Shown in pieces: positions 15,116 to 24,353 of a DNA stretch of 50,581 nucleotides. The stretch comes from an uncultured Porphyromonas sp. (lineage in GTDB: Bacteria > Bacteroidota > Bacteroidia > Bacteroidales > Porphyromonadaceae), in assembly GCF_905372525.1 (NCBI RefSeq), contig NZ_CAJPPN010000014.1, forward strand, positions 1 to 50,581, read 5' to 3'. Within the stretch, counting starts at the first letter, position 1, and each line of letters begins with the position of its first letter. A program made the translations under genes and the position numbers. The notes below the pieces were generated by a model, which saw only the letters and a list, made by a program, of their open reading frames with translations, did no database searches and was not told the DNA's origin.

Positions 15116-15597
15116 TGCCCGAAATTGTCAGCATCACCGGTCTATCCGAGGTAAAGGGCTTCCTAGAGCGGCTCAAGTTCGCTCCAAGCCCTGAGAGGCT
15201 TCGTGAGCCCTTCTTTCGGGCTGCAGAACTCTACCAGCAGGACGTCCGCTTGACGCTCCCGGCCTTATATCGCCCTCCGAGTCGAAACGGACATAGACCA
15301 CGAGGCAACCTAATTCGAGGGCTTCGTAGGCGTATGCCCCGAAGGAGTAGAGGGGGACGCATCAGCCTTTCCGTGGGCTTCTACTACGTGGACGGACGCA
15401 TGCCTTATAGCGAGAGCAAGGCTGCTAACCATGCTCATCTCATTGATCAGGGCACCGCCGATCGCTACACTCAGGCAGGAAAGTATCGGGGGCATGTCAC
15501 TCCGACATTCTTCTGGACGGGGGCGAAGCAGCGTCAGAGATATAGAGCTCAGTCCCTCCTTGTGAAGGGTATATTCCGTACTCTATCAAGTATCTAA
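15115..15597 (+). CDS. Tail-completion/head-tail joining protein (HK97 gp10-like)
   Basis: The 160-residue basic protein starts at the last base of the preceding stop. An N-terminal helix (LSEVKGFLERLKF) is followed by a basic middle (NLIRGLRRRMPRRSRGGR) and strands with HLIDQGTADRY and HVTPTFFWTGAKQ. This is the usual layout of gp10-like joining proteins in this genomic slot. Function rests on position plus general resemblance. Confidence 0.7.
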   Translation: MPEIVSITGLSEVKGFLERLKFAPSPERLREPFFRAAELYQQDVRLTLPALYRPPSRNGHRPRGNLIRGLRRRMPRRSRGGRISLSVGFYYVDGRMPYSESKAANHAHLIDQGTADRYTQAGKYRGHVTPTFFWTGAKQRQRYRAQSLLVKGIFRTLSSI

Positions 15598-15600
15598 GGT

Positions 15601-16008
15601 ATGTACGTCGATTCTAATCGTAAGTGGCGATCCGCTCAGTGGGTACGCACTCAGCTCCTTTCCTCCGAAGATCTTCGAGTCCTTGTCGGAGAGAAGATAT
15701 TCCCTCTCATAGCTCCAGAAGGTACGGAAGGCGACTTCATCACCGTCACCCGAACAGCCTATGGGCGTGAGTATGACAAGACGGGTGATGCCCACAGCAT
15801 CACCACTGTTACCGTTCTCTGTGTCTCGGACGACTACGACCGAAGTCTTCAGCTTTCAGAGCTCGTTGATGCTGTTCTTGACGGAGGACGTAACGACGAT
15901 ATTGGCAAAATCTTCGGGTCCAGCTCTACCTCCGCCACTCTTGACACCAGCGAAGAGTACTTCCTGGACGGCAAGATAGTCCAGTCCCTCACTTTCGCTA
16001 TTTCCTAA
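15601..16008 (+). CDS. Tail terminator-like protein
   Basis: The 135-residue protein has an N-terminal helix (SAQWVRTQLLSSEDLRVLVG), the strand GDFITVTRTAY, HSITTVTVLCVSDDYDRSLQLSELVDAVLDG and a final strand IVQSLTFAIS. This alternation is typical of tail-terminator proteins (gpU/DUF3168-like), which cap the tail tube at the head side. It lies between the gp10-like gene and the tube gene, the expected slot. Confidence 0.72.
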   Translation: MYVDSNRKWRSAQWVRTQLLSSEDLRVLVGEKIFPLIAPEGTEGDFITVTRTAYGREYDKTGDAHSITTVTVLCVSDDYDRSLQLSELVDAVLDGGRNDDIGKIFGSSSTSATLDTSEEYFLDGKIVQSLTFAIS

Positions 16009-16032
16009 TTCTCTAACCCCTAATCCAACATT

Positions 16033-16557
16033 ATGCCTTCTCCAGCAACACCTCAGAAGTTCGATAAGAACAAAGACCTCATCAAGGGCGAACTGACGAT
16101 GGTCTTCCTCAACGGGCTCCTGTTTGCCTATGCTAAGAAAGATGACTTCAAGTTCTCTCCCAGCCAGATTGACGTTGCCAGCAAGCTCTCGGGCAAGTTC
16201 GACGACAAGATGGGAGGTAAGAACGAATGGTCACTCTCTGTAGAAGCCCTCCTCTCAACGACCAAGGGACACATGTCCTACGACGCTCTAGAGCATATCG
16301 CCGCTAGCGGTAAGGCTGTTACTTTCGAACTAGCTCGGGTCACTGTAACCGACAACAATGGCGAACGTACAGCCACCAAGGGGGATGTCCTACGTAAGGG
16401 GCGTGTCACCGTCAGCGATCTCTCCAGGAGCAGTCAGAATGGTGAGTATGAGACTCTGTCTTGTACGCTCAATGGCTCGGGACCTCTCCTGACGGGGTCT
16501 GGTAAGGAAGTAGGCAGCGCCGAAGCACTTACCGAAGCAGGCATCACCCTCGAATAA
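16033..16557 (+). CDS. Major tail tube protein
   Basis: The 174-residue beta-rich protein shows tail-tube features: IKGELTMVFLNGLLFAYAKK, the loop KFSPSQIDVASKLSGKFDDK, the strand NEWSLSVEALLST and later VTVSDLSRSSQNGEYETLSC. It occupies the slot between the terminator and the chaperone, and its stop overlaps the start of the next gene. Confidence 0.8.
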   Translation: MPSPATPQKFDKNKDLIKGELTMVFLNGLLFAYAKKDDFKFSPSQIDVASKLSGKFDDKMGGKNEWSLSVEALLSTTKGHMSYDALEHIAASGKAVTFELARVTVTDNNGERTATKGDVLRKGRVTVSDLSRSSQNGEYETLSCTLNGSGPLLTGSGKEVGSAEALTEAGITLE

Positions 16558-17168
16558 TGGATGCCCTTCGCCTCCGCGTAACGCTCCGTGCGGTTCTCCT
16601 CTTTGAGAGGCTCTCCGCACGGAGTTTTGCATCTTTAGATCTACAGGATCCAGACGATGTCGAGCTCCTCATCTACACCCTGCAACGAGATGCCACTCCA
16701 GAAGGTAGCCGTCTACCTTTCGATGTCTGGAGGAATGTACTCAAGAGCCCCGATGTATCGGAGACTTACTATACAGCATTAGGTAAGGCTCTCGAAGAGT
16801 TAGGCGAATTTTCCCTTATGGGAGGATCCGGCGAAGAGGCTGAACTATCGGAGAGACCCGATGACGCTCCCTCCTTCACCGAAATAGCTACTCAGCTCAT
16901 CATCGAAGGGGGGATTAGCCCAGACTACGTAATGGATCGGCTCGAACTCTGGGAGCTCCCAGCCTTGCTCCAAGCCCTCGAGGGGCACAAGCGGGAAGGA
17001 TTAGAGTATACTCGTCTTTTCACTTGGCTTTCTATGCTCCCACACCTCGCTCAAGATGCAGCCGAAAGTCCCGAGAAGATTCTTCCTTTCCCCTGGGACG
17101 AGGCAGAGCGTTCTGCAGAACGCTCCGCCGTACTTGACATCCTCCGAGGAGCTACCTATACCCCATAG
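16557..17168 (+). CDS. Tail assembly chaperone-like protein
   Basis: The 203-residue helical, acidic protein sits directly between the tube and tape-measure genes, the slot of the chaperones that coat the tape measure during tail assembly. It begins MDALRLRVTLRAVLLFERLS and includes DLQDPDDVELLIYTLQRDA and PSFTEIATQLIIEGG. Chaperones are often made as two forms by a -1 frameshift; no second overlapping frame is seen here, so a single form is likely. Assignment is mainly positional. Confidence 0.68.
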   Translation: MDALRLRVTLRAVLLFERLSARSFASLDLQDPDDVELLIYTLQRDATPEGSRLPFDVWRNVLKSPDVSETYYTALGKALEELGEFSLMGGSGEEAELSERPDDAPSFTEIATQLIIEGGISPDYVMDRLELWELPALLQALEGHKREGLEYTRLFTWLSMLPHLAQDAAESPEKILPFPWDEAERSAERSAVLDILRGATYTP

Positions 17169-17222
17169 ATCAGCATACCCTCATCTCACCTACTCATAAG
17201 CGAATAGCTCTGCACTATAGCA

Positions 17223-20200
17223 ATGGCCAACAATCTCTCCTTCTCCGTTCGTCTAGAGCTTCTAGCGGACAAGTTCCGCCAGCAGGCCGAAGGCGCTAAG
17301 AATGCCCTGCGAGGTATTCAGTTCCAAGCCATAGCAATGGCTGGGGCTCTTGGTGCTGGCATCTCATCGCTCTCAGGGCTCTTCTCATCACTTGTTTCCA
17401 CGGCTCGTGAAGCGGGCCGTGCTCGTACCACTCTTCGTAATGTTAGTGCTGATGCGCGCGAGTACGGGCAGAGTCTACGCTTTGTCTCTGAGCTATCAAA
17501 TAAGTATGGCACCGATCTCATCGGTCTCACGGAGGCCTTTGCTAAATTCAAGGCAGCCGCCACGCCTGCAGGCGTTGCTATAGCTGAACAGGAGCGTATC
17601 TTCGCTAATATCTCCAAAGCGATGACATCCTTTGGCATATCAGGAGGGGAGGCAACCCTTACAATGGCTGCCATCACACAGATGATGGGGAAGGGAAAGA
17701 TTTCCAGCGAGGAGCTACGCCAACAGCTGGGCGAGCGCATTCCTGTCGCAATGCAGGCCATGGCAAATGCTGCAGGTGTATCAGTTGGACAGCTCGACAA
17801 GCTTTTGAAGGAAGGTAAGCTCCGGAGCTCCGAGATTATGGGCAAGTTCTCCGATGAGCTGGCTAAACTCAGTGGTGAGACCTCGACAGATAACCTCGAG
17901 GCTAGTCTCGGGCGCTTGAAGAATGCCTTTTCCGATCTGGCTGATGCCCTGAGGATTGGTGATCACTTCAAACGAGCCGTAGATATTGTAAGAGGGCTTC
18001 TTGAATATCTTCGTACACATCTATCTAACTTCTACATCTGGGCGGGTGCCTTGCTAGCAGGCAAGCTTTGGGGGAAGTTCTCCAATGCCTGGAGTGAGGC
18101 TGGTGCTGCTATTCGTGCTAGCCAAGCACAAGCCATCGCCGATGACGCTAGAGCCAAGAGCGTTGCCCAAAAAGCAAAGTCTGATGCCGAGAAGGCCCTC
18201 CGTTCTGCCCAGGAGAAGGTCGCACGTGCTGAAGCAGCACTAGAGAAGGCTACTGCTCCCACAAAGTCCGAGACGAACCGCATAGTTAAGGCGCAAGCGT
18301 CTGGTGACAAGGGATTTTCTTCCGCCGTGGCAAACCTCAGTAAGGCACAAGCTGAGTACCGCCAACTCACAGCTCTCCACCAGTCCTACTTACGTGGACT
18401 GGAAGCCTCCGAGCTAGAGGTGGCAAAGCGTCTAGCCGTTGCTAAGCAAACTCTTGCAACTGCCCACGCTGGTGGTGATGCAAAGACGATCTCTGAAGCC
18501 AAAATAACCTATGATAAGGTTTTAGCTGAAGCCTCTCGACTTCACGCCCGGAATACAGCAATCCGTGAGCAAGCCGAGATCCGATACGCTTTCAAGGCTG
18601 ACGAGCTGCAGAAGAAAATTGCTATCAGCGGACAGGCTCTCAACGAAGCCCAGTACAGACGTCGTGAGCTCCTAGCCGAAGCCCACAGCAAGAATGAAGA
18701 GCAGAGGCAGAAGCGTCTCGCCTCCCTACAAGCAACCCTTGACCGAGAGCGTGCAGCCCTAGCTGCTCGAGCTACATCCGTCCCGACGTCCGCTGGTAGC
18801 ATGTCGGGCGTGGGTAATGCCCAGCGAGCTACACAGTTCGCTGGTCAGCTTTCTTTCCAACGTCAGTCTGCCAGCATTGTGGCGAGTCAAGAGCAGGCCG
18901 CTGTTTCCACCGTTTCTCTTTGGACACGTACCACGACTACCTTCCGTGTTCTTTGGGCTTCGGCTGTAGCTACGGTTCGTAGCCTCCTCTCTACCCTTGT
19001 ACCCATGGCGATTATCGGTGCTATCACAGCCGTTGTCACAGCTATGGTCGATTGGTACAACAAGCAGAAGGAGATCAATGGACTTCAAGACCAATATCTG
19101 GCAAAGCAGAAGGCCTTAACCTCCACTCGGGGTGATGAGGCTATCCAGATTCTTCGACTCTTCGATCTATACAAGAGCCTACATGGCAAGCTCGAAGAGC
19201 AGAAGACCGTACAGCACCAGTTAGAGAGGAGTCTAGGCCTTCAGGAGGGGAGCCTAGACCGCATTGCTGGTAAGTATGACCAGATTCGATCTATAGTAGA
19301 CAAGATCGTACAGCTTAAGGATATCGACCGGCAGATCGACTTCTATAGTGAGACTAGTAAGGATAGCCGTAAGCCTCAACAAGAGCTCTATGAATACCAC
19401 CTAGAGCGTGGTGGGAAGACGCTCAGTGCCGATCAGCAGAGTGCCGTCCGTAGTGTCATTGCCCGCTATGCTACAGCCACAAAAGAGGAGATGTCTGCAT
19501 GGATGCGTGAGACCTATGCTCGTGTCGGATCTAGCTGGGATCCAGCCAAGGATAAAGCAGCTCTTCTGAATACTATCCATCGTAGCCTCCGGGGGAGTTG
19601 GGCGACGAAGGCCGAGCAATCCTTCTACTACAGTGCTGCCAATAAAGGTAATACCTTTTCTGACCTCAAGGATGCAGGAACGCGTGCTTTCATCGGTCAA
19701 GATGCAGAAGCAAAGATTCAAGAACTTCAGGTCAAGCGCCTGCGCATCGAGGGGGAAGCAAATGCTGCTGTCAAGGAGATAGGCGGAAGATTTCAAGGGC
19801 AAGGATCTGCTACTAGTAGTGGAGAGGTGGATAAGAAGGGTAAGAAGTCTGATCTCGAACGAGCCCGAGAGGCTGCTGCGAAAGACTTACAGGAGGTCGA
19901 GAACAAGCGTACAGCACAGCTCTACAAGAGTACCGACGACTATCGACTTGCCCTAGATAAGGTTGCCCAGACTCACACTGAACGCTTGGCATCTCTCCTA
20001 GGTGCTCGATCCTTGGAGGACGAGCAATACAAGAGGCTCCAAGGGCTCCTTCTTACCGACCGAGATCTCATAGAAGAGAAGCAAAGGAGCGCTACCGAGC
20101 TCCGAGCGCTCTCCGCTAAGGTATCCGCCGGTATTGCTAGCGAAGACGACCTTCGCAACGCCCGTGCAGACCGAGCCAAGGCAGAACTTTCGGCTCTCAT

Positions 20201-21446
20201 CGCCTCAGGCCGTGAGCTTGATGCCTCCGATGCCTATGTCCAAGCCAGGCTCTCCGAGATAGCCGAAGTGTCTGCTATCGCCTCCCTACAGCGTGAGTAC
20301 ACCCATCAGACAAAAATCCTTACTCTGGAGCGTACCGAAGGCGTCTTATCAGAGGAGGAGTACCATAAGGCTCTCGCTGAACTCATCGCATCCACTCGTC
20401 GAAAGATCGTCTCCACCGAGACCTCCACCTCAGGTGAGGAGATCCGAAAGATCCAGCTATCAGAAGAATTGCAGAGAGATCTTCAAAAGCTTACCCCTAG
20501 CCTTTTACCCTCACGCAAGAGCCGTGATACGACGCTTGACTACAAGAAGACAGAACTTGACAAGCGAAAGGATGAGAAAGAACTCCTTGATGAGTATATC
20601 GGCCAGCTAGAGAAAGCCCAGAAGGCTGGACTAGAGGTTGGAGAAGCCTTGCAGAAGGCACAAGCCGAAGCCAAGACACTTGGGCAGGCTGTAAAGCTAG
20701 CAGAGCTCTCCGAGGATCTCAAGAAGTATCAGAAGGCCATCGCTGACAAGACCCTCTCCGGGATCAAGGCCGTCGCTCAAAGCGCTCGCAACCTAAAGGG
20801 CGCCTTCGACGGCCTAAAGAAAGCCTTTGACCCCGACGAGAGTGCCAGTGCTTGGGAGCGCTTCTTTGCAGTCTTCGACTCCGCCAGCCAAGGTATCGAT
20901 ACAATCCTTAGCCTCGTCTCTATGGTCCAGGAGCTCACTAAAGCTCGTGAAACTGCTGCCGCCGTAGAGCAGGCTCTCACCGCCCAAAAGATCGCCCAGA
21001 CGACAGCTGTTACGACAGCTGAGACTACCAGTACAGCCACCGAAGTAGGACTCTCCGCCACCCGTACCGCTGCCACCACTATAGAGACCAAGGCTGACAC
21101 CATCGGTGCTGCAGCTAAGGTTGCAAAGGCGCATGCCGCCCTTCCCTTTGTGGGCGTTGCTATCGCAGGCGCTATGATCGGTGCCCTAATCGCTACTATT
21201 GCCTCTTCAGCCAACAAGGTGCCCAAGTTCGCCAGTGGAGGGATTGTCCCAGGTGGTGATGGTTCCGGAGATCGCGTACTAGCACGTGTCAATCCGGGAG
21301 AGCTTATCCTCAATAAGGCTCAGCAGGGACGGTTGGCGAACCACCTCACCAGCGCTAGTGCCCTAAGGGTAGAAGTAGAAGGGCACATCCGAGCTAGAGA
21401 CATTCTCCAACTTTCCACAGTGGCTACCCGACATAAGACTCGATAA
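17223..21446 (+). CDS. Tape measure protein, 1407 aa
   Basis: The longest phage gene encodes a helical, coiled-coil-rich protein. The N-terminal tape-measure domain is visible (TTLRNVSADAREYGQSLRFV, GIAGGEATL-like GISGGEATLTMAAITQMMG, GKISSEELRQQLGERIPVAM). Long Ala/Glu/Lys coiled coils span about residues 300-520, hydrophobic segments lie near 570-620 (RSLLSTLVPMAIIGAITAV) and 1290-1330, and the C-terminal VPKFASGGIVPGGDGSGDR-VLARVNPGELIL is frequent in tape measures. It sets tail length and helps DNA cross the cell envelope. Confidence 0.93.
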   Translation: MANNLSFSVRLELLADKFRQQAEGAKNALRGIQFQAIAMAGALGAGISSLSGLFSSLVSTAREAGRARTTLRNVSADAREYGQSLRFVSELSNKYGTDLIGLTEAFAKFKAAATPAGVAIAEQERIFANISKAMTSFGISGGEATLTMAAITQMMGKGKISSEELRQQLGERIPVAMQAMANAAGVSVGQLDKLLKEGKLRSSEIMGKFSDELAKLSGETSTDNLEASLGRLKNAFSDLADALRIGDHFKRAVDIVRGLLEYLRTHLSNFYIWAGALLAGKLWGKFSNAWSEAGAAIRASQAQAIADDARAKSVAQKAKSDAEKALRSAQEKVARAEAALEKATAPTKSETNRIVKAQASGDKGFSSAVANLSKAQAEYRQLTALHQSYLRGLEASELEVAKRLAVAKQTLATAHAGGDAKTISEAKITYDKVLAEASRLHARNTAIREQAEIRYAFKADELQKKIAISGQALNEAQYRRRELLAEAHSKNEEQRQKRLASLQATLDRERAALAARATSVPTSAGSMSGVGNAQRATQFAGQLSFQRQSASIVASQEQAAVSTVSLWTRTTTTFRVLWASAVATVRSLLSTLVPMAIIGAITAVVTAMVDWYNKQKEINGLQDQYLAKQKALTSTRGDEAIQILRLFDLYKSLHGKLEEQKTVQHQLERSLGLQEGSLDRIAGKYDQIRSIVDKIVQLKDIDRQIDFYSETSKDSRKPQQELYEYHLERGGKTLSADQQSAVRSVIARYATATKEEMSAWMRETYARVGSSWDPAKDKAALLNTIHRSLRGSWATKAEQSFYYSAANKGNTFSDLKDAGTRAFIGQDAEAKIQELQVKRLRIEGEANAAVKEIGGRFQGQGSATSSGEVDKKGKKSDLERAREAAAKDLQEVENKRTAQLYKSTDDYRLALDKVAQTHTERLASLLGARSLEDEQYKRLQGLLLTDRDLIEEKQRSATELRALSAKVSAGIASEDDLRNARADRAKAELSALIASGRELDASDAYVQARLSEIAEVSAIASLQREYTHQTKILTLERTEGVLSEEEYHKALAELIASTRRKIVSTETSTSGEEIRKIQLSEELQRDLQKLTPSLLPSRKSRDTTLDYKKTELDKRKDEKELLDEYIGQLEKAQKAGLEVGEALQKAQAEAKTLGQAVKLAELSEDLKKYQKAIADKTLSGIKAVAQSARNLKGAFDGLKKAFDPDESASAWERFFAVFDSASQGIDTILSLVSMVQELTKARETAAAVEQALTAQKIAQTTAVTTAETTSTATEVGLSATRTAATTIETKADTIGAAAKVAKAHAALPFVGVAIAGAMIGALIATIASSANKVPKFASGGIVPGGDGSGDRVLARVNPGELILNKAQQGRLANHLTSASALRVEVEGHIRARDILQLSTVATRHKTR

Positions 21447-21480
21447 AGTCTATCTCTTCACCTTTTCATTCCCTATCTCT

Positions 21481-22053
21481 ATGTTCCCAACACTCACTAC
21501 ACTAGTCTCTACAGCCGATCTCATCCGAGATAGCCTCCTCTTTGTCGCCCTGCACGGAATTGTACTTATAGCAGTGCTCATAGATCTCTCTAGTGGCTGG
21601 CACAAGGCAAAGCGGCTCGGAGTTGCACGTACTAGCAAGGCTTTGAGGAAAACTGTCAGCAAGGTTAATAGCTACCTCTCCTGCCTGCTTCTGCTTTCCA
21701 TGATGGACGTTGCTCTCTATATCGTGGACTTCTGGACTCGTTTCAGTATGCCGGAGCTCCCTTACTTCTGCGCCCTCGGTACCATCCTCGTCCTCATTAT
21801 TGAACTCCGTAGCGTTTATGAAAATCGCTCCGTGAATGACCCATCCCTCCCTGACGAGGACGAAGTTATTCTATCAGAAAAAGTTCAAGGTGGACTCGAA
21901 GTTTTAGAGAGCGCGCTCCACCTCATCTTACGGGCAAAGACTAAAGGCTTATCTGAAGAGGATATCCAACAGCTTTCCCGACTTATCTCCCTTATTCCAC
22001 CCAAAAATCAGACCCAAGATGAATCTCAATCCCAGTCCCAGCCTCAGGACTAA
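21481..22053 (+). CDS. Phage holin
   Basis: The 190-residue protein has membrane segments around SLLFVALHGIVLIAVLIDLS, YLSCLLLLSMMDVALYIVDF and LPYFCALGTILVLIIELRSV, with a basic loop (GWHKAKRLGVARTSKALRK) and a soluble, acidic C-terminal half. It overlaps the endolysin gene by 35 bases. Topology and neighbour fit the holins that open the inner membrane at lysis, and the GWHKAKRLG segment after the first helix is common in Bacteroidota phage holins. Confidence 0.8.
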   Translation: MFPTLTTLVSTADLIRDSLLFVALHGIVLIAVLIDLSSGWHKAKRLGVARTSKALRKTVSKVNSYLSCLLLLSMMDVALYIVDFWTRFSMPELPYFCALGTILVLIIELRSVYENRSVNDPSLPDEDEVILSEKVQGGLEVLESALHLILRAKTKGLSEEDIQQLSRLISLIPPKNQTQDESQSQSQPQD

Positions 22054-22474
22054 GTACTTTACCCTCTCCGAACTCGTTCACAGCTCGACGGCCACAAATC
22101 GAGGCTGGTCTAACACCCCTACCCCCGTGGCTCTCTCCAATCTTCACCGTCTCATGGTCTACCTCGACAAGATCCGTGAGGCTTATGGCGCTCCAATCCG
22201 AGTGTCTAGTGGCTACCGGAGTCCTCGCCTCAATAAAGCTGTCGGTGGCGTTCCAGACAGCCAGCACCTCTATGGTCTAGCCGCAGACCTTGTCACGGAG
22301 GATCTCCCGCGCCTATTTGAGGTAATTAGAGCCCTCGGAGGCTTTGACCAGCTCATTGATGAGCGTCCGAAAAGCAGTAGTAGATGGGTGCACGTCTCTA
22401 TTGCCGCCGAAGGTAGTAAGCCTCGGGGCCAAGTCCTCCTATATAACGGGAGAGGATACAAGCATATTAAGTAA
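22019..22474 (+). CDS. Endolysin, peptidase M15 (L-Ala-D-Glu/D-Ala-type peptidase)
   Basis: The 151-residue protein has the M15 zinc site: SQHLYGLAAD supplies His83 and Asp90 (S-x-H-x2-G-x-A-x-D), and RWVHVSIA supplies His125. The preceding SSGYRSPRLNKAVGG is also characteristic. No signal peptide is present, so it depends on the holin for release. It cuts peptide bonds in peptidoglycan. Its start lies inside the holin gene. Confidence 0.92.
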   Translation: MNLNPSPSLRTKYFTLSELVHSSTATNRGWSNTPTPVALSNLHRLMVYLDKIREAYGAPIRVSSGYRSPRLNKAVGGVPDSQHLYGLAADLVTEDLPRLFEVIRALGGFDQLIDERPKSSSRWVHVSIAAEGSKPRGQVLLYNGRGYKHIK

Positions 22475-22527
22475 TTACAGGAAGAGCCCATGGGCACTCC
22501 CTTCACTTCAAACAGGATGATACGACA

Positions 22528-23505
22528 ATGATAGACTTAAAGAATGTTGTACGTGTACCCTATGGTACCGACCAGCTCTTCAGCCTCATAATCGACTTCG
22601 AAGAGCCCGGAAACCCTCCTCCCGTTGGAGACCCGCTCCCCCCGCCACTAGATCTTAGACAGGTGGAGGGGCTGACCGTCACGCTCAGTAGCGAGTGTGG
22701 GGATGTCTACAGCGATATTCCTATCCGCATCGGGGAACGAGAAGGGCGACATAACCTGCTCTTCGTGGAGCTACCGTGGGAGAAGCAGCATCTTGGACTC
22801 TGGTGGTGTAATGTCGTTTTCGACATCCCTAATAACGACTATGCAGATGGCAAGTGGCACCATACGAGGCGCTTCCCTTTATGTTACGTGGCAGGGGCAG
22901 AGACCGCGGGTAGCGTACGCCCACGGCCTCAGCCCGAGCACACTCTACTTCTTTCTCGTGCCACTGGAGCGTCGTATCCCTTCTCTGCTCCGGATATGGA
23001 GACAAACCTATTCGTCTACAGTAGACTCGCTATGGGACGTATTAACTACAGTAATATTGAGCAGGCCTTTGGCTATGTCCATGACCCGACATTCTACCAG
23101 ATTGCTCCAGGGGAGGTACTCCGATTTACGGAGTACGGACTATTCAAGGGCTGGGAAAATCTGTCCACGAATATCTATAAGGGGTGGGCTGATGCTCATC
23201 CTCCTGCGAGTGTCATCTTCTACGATGAACTTCGTGTACCCTTCCTGAAAGTGGAATACATAAAGGTGTCTGAAGCTGGAAATGGCGGGAGGAGTAAGGA
23301 TAAGCGACACGTTAGTGGGGAACTCATCATCGCCCCAAGGCGCGCAATGTACTACCGATACGACGCTATCTGGCAAGGGGCTGCATTGATTCTACAGCGT
23401 GTTGATATCCGCCGTCCTGCCCCAAGACCTGACGCCTTTCGCCCAAGCCCGATAGACGAACAGTCTCGCTACCCCTTTCCAGAGATAATTCCTTTCCCAA
23501 ACTAA
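22528..23505 (+). CDS. Hypothetical structural protein, possibly tail fibre or baseplate part
   Basis: The 325-residue protein is beta-rich with a proline linker near residues 28-41 (PGNPPPVGDPLPPPLDL), no signal peptide and no membrane segment. Regular aromatic strands (LLFVELPWEKQHLGLWWCNV, MYYRYDAIWQGAALILQRVD) suggest a carbohydrate- or protein-binding domain. It lies between endolysin and spanin, where distal tail proteins may be found. It might work with the tail-tip protein encoded at 4379. No family recognised. Confidence 0.5.
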   Translation: MIDLKNVVRVPYGTDQLFSLIIDFEEPGNPPPVGDPLPPPLDLRQVEGLTVTLSSECGDVYSDIPIRIGEREGRHNLLFVELPWEKQHLGLWWCNVVFDIPNNDYADGKWHHTRRFPLCYVAGAETAGSVRPRPQPEHTLLLSRATGASYPFSAPDMETNLFVYSRLAMGRINYSNIEQAFGYVHDPTFYQIAPGEVLRFTEYGLFKGWENLSTNIYKGWADAHPPASVIFYDELRVPFLKVEYIKVSEAGNGGRSKDKRHVSGELIIAPRRAMYYRYDAIWQGAALILQRVDIRRPAPRPDAFRPSPIDEQSRYPFPEIIPFPN

Positions 23506-23513
23506 GAGGTGCT

Positions 23514-23918
23514 ATGAAGAGAAAAAAGATTTTCCTTGCTCTCCTTATCTACCCGTGGTTATTCCTAGTGGGCTGTCAGGTGAGGACACGAACCGTGACC
23601 TTGGAGCGGATAAAGACTGAGTGGCGCGACCGAGTTGTACGTGACAGTGTCCTCATCCATGACAGCATCTACGTCCAGGAGAAGATCCGAGGAGATACCG
23701 TCTACCGAGAGCGAGAGGTGTGGCGTTCCCGAGAACGAAAGGTACACGACACCATTCGTCTTTATCGTACCGACACCATACCAGTCCCAGTTGAAGTGGT
23801 TCGTGAGGTACCCCGTCCCTTCTTCCAAGAGTTACGGCGCTCAGCGCTTTTGCTATGCGTCGTCCCGATAGTATTCGCAGCGGTGATACTTGCCCTTCGG
23901 AAATGGAGACGGCGCTAA
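23514..23918 (+). CDS. Candidate unimolecular spanin (u-spanin)
   Basis: The 134-residue protein joins a lipoprotein signal peptide (MKRKKIFLALLIYPWLFLVGC, broken after residue 20, with lipidated Cys21) to a C-terminal membrane helix (about residues 110-128, ALLLCVVPIVFAAVILAL) and a basic end. Between them lies a beta-prone linker with alternating charged and hydrophobic residues (DRVVRDSVLIHDSIYVQEK). A lipid anchor in the outer membrane plus an inner-membrane helix is the design of u-spanins such as T1 gp11, which fuse the two membranes at the last step of lysis. It closes the lysis block 8 bases after its neighbour. Confidence 0.7.
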   Translation: MKRKKIFLALLIYPWLFLVGCQVRTRTVTLERIKTEWRDRVVRDSVLIHDSIYVQEKIRGDTVYREREVWRSRERKVHDTIRLYRTDTIPVPVEVVREVPRPFFQELRRSALLLCVVPIVFAAVILALRKWRRR

Positions 23919-23932
23919 AGGAGGCAAAAGCA

Positions 23933-23964
23933 ATGACCCCCGAGATCGAAATCTCGAGGGTCAT
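23933..23964 (+). terminator. Late-operon stem-loop
   Basis: ATGACCC...GAGAT (23933-23946) pairs with ATCTC...GGGTCAT (23951-23964) around a CGAA loop, 14 bases after the spanin stop. It probably ends the late transcript. Confidence 0.7.
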
Positions 23965-24016
23965 AAAGAAGGGGTGCCTAGTGACTTGATTTGTGATTAG
24001 ATGATCCCCCTTCTTT
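23965..24016. terminator. Second, longer-range dyad, possibly bidirectional
   Basis: AAAGAAGGGG (23965-23974) pairs perfectly with CCCCTTCTTT (24007-24016). It touches the stop codon of the minus-strand gene at 24016 and can act for both converging transcripts; the plus side ends in TTTTATA. Confidence 0.6.
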
Positions 24017-24285
24017 TATAGAGCATCTGCACAACGTCGAATCCGATCGGCTAGGTCACAAAGAGCTCCTTTGAGCTCGGCTTGTTCTTGCTCGGTGAAC
24101 CCTGCATTGAGGCCACCATATATGCCATCCATCTTGTGGTACATCCACGAGGATGACTTGCCAAAGTATCGGCGTGCTAGGCCACGCCAAGATATGTCAA
24201 GTAGGATGTCACTGACTTTCTCCTTTACGCTACATTGCTCTGTAGCTTCCTTTACGGGCATGTGAACTGAAACACTCATCGTCAT
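24016..24285 (-). CDS. DUF5053-like small phage protein
   Basis: The 89-residue helical protein reads DISWRGLARRYFGKSSSWMYHKMDGI followed by FTEQEQAELKGALCDLADRIRR (each shown in parts). This closely recalls the DUF5053 family common in Bacteroidota phages and conjugative elements, where a helix-turn-helix-like N-terminal half precedes an FTEQE...L-x-DLADRI helix. A DNA-binding or regulatory role is possible but not established. It is the second gene of a minus-strand pair read from the palindromic promoter at 24529. Confidence 0.6.
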   Translation of the reverse strand: MTMSVSVHMPVKEATEQCSVKEKVSDILLDISWRGLARRYFGKSSSWMYHKMDGIYGGLNAGFTEQEQAELKGALCDLADRIRRCADAL

Positions 24286-24317
24286 ACAACTATCATTAGT
24301 TTCTTTTTAGTTTCAGT

Positions 24318-24343
24318 CACCTCCTCGATAGTTCGAGGAGGTG
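24318..24343. terminator. Perfect 11-bp stem-loop between the two minus-strand genes
   Basis: CACCTCCTCGA (24318-24328) pairs with TCGAGGAGGTG (24333-24343) around TAGT. The T-rich side is on the plus strand (GTTTCTTTT), so it would stop plus-strand read-through best. On the minus strand it may attenuate transcription between the two small genes. Confidence 0.6.
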
Positions 24344-24353
24344 GCTGTTTCTT

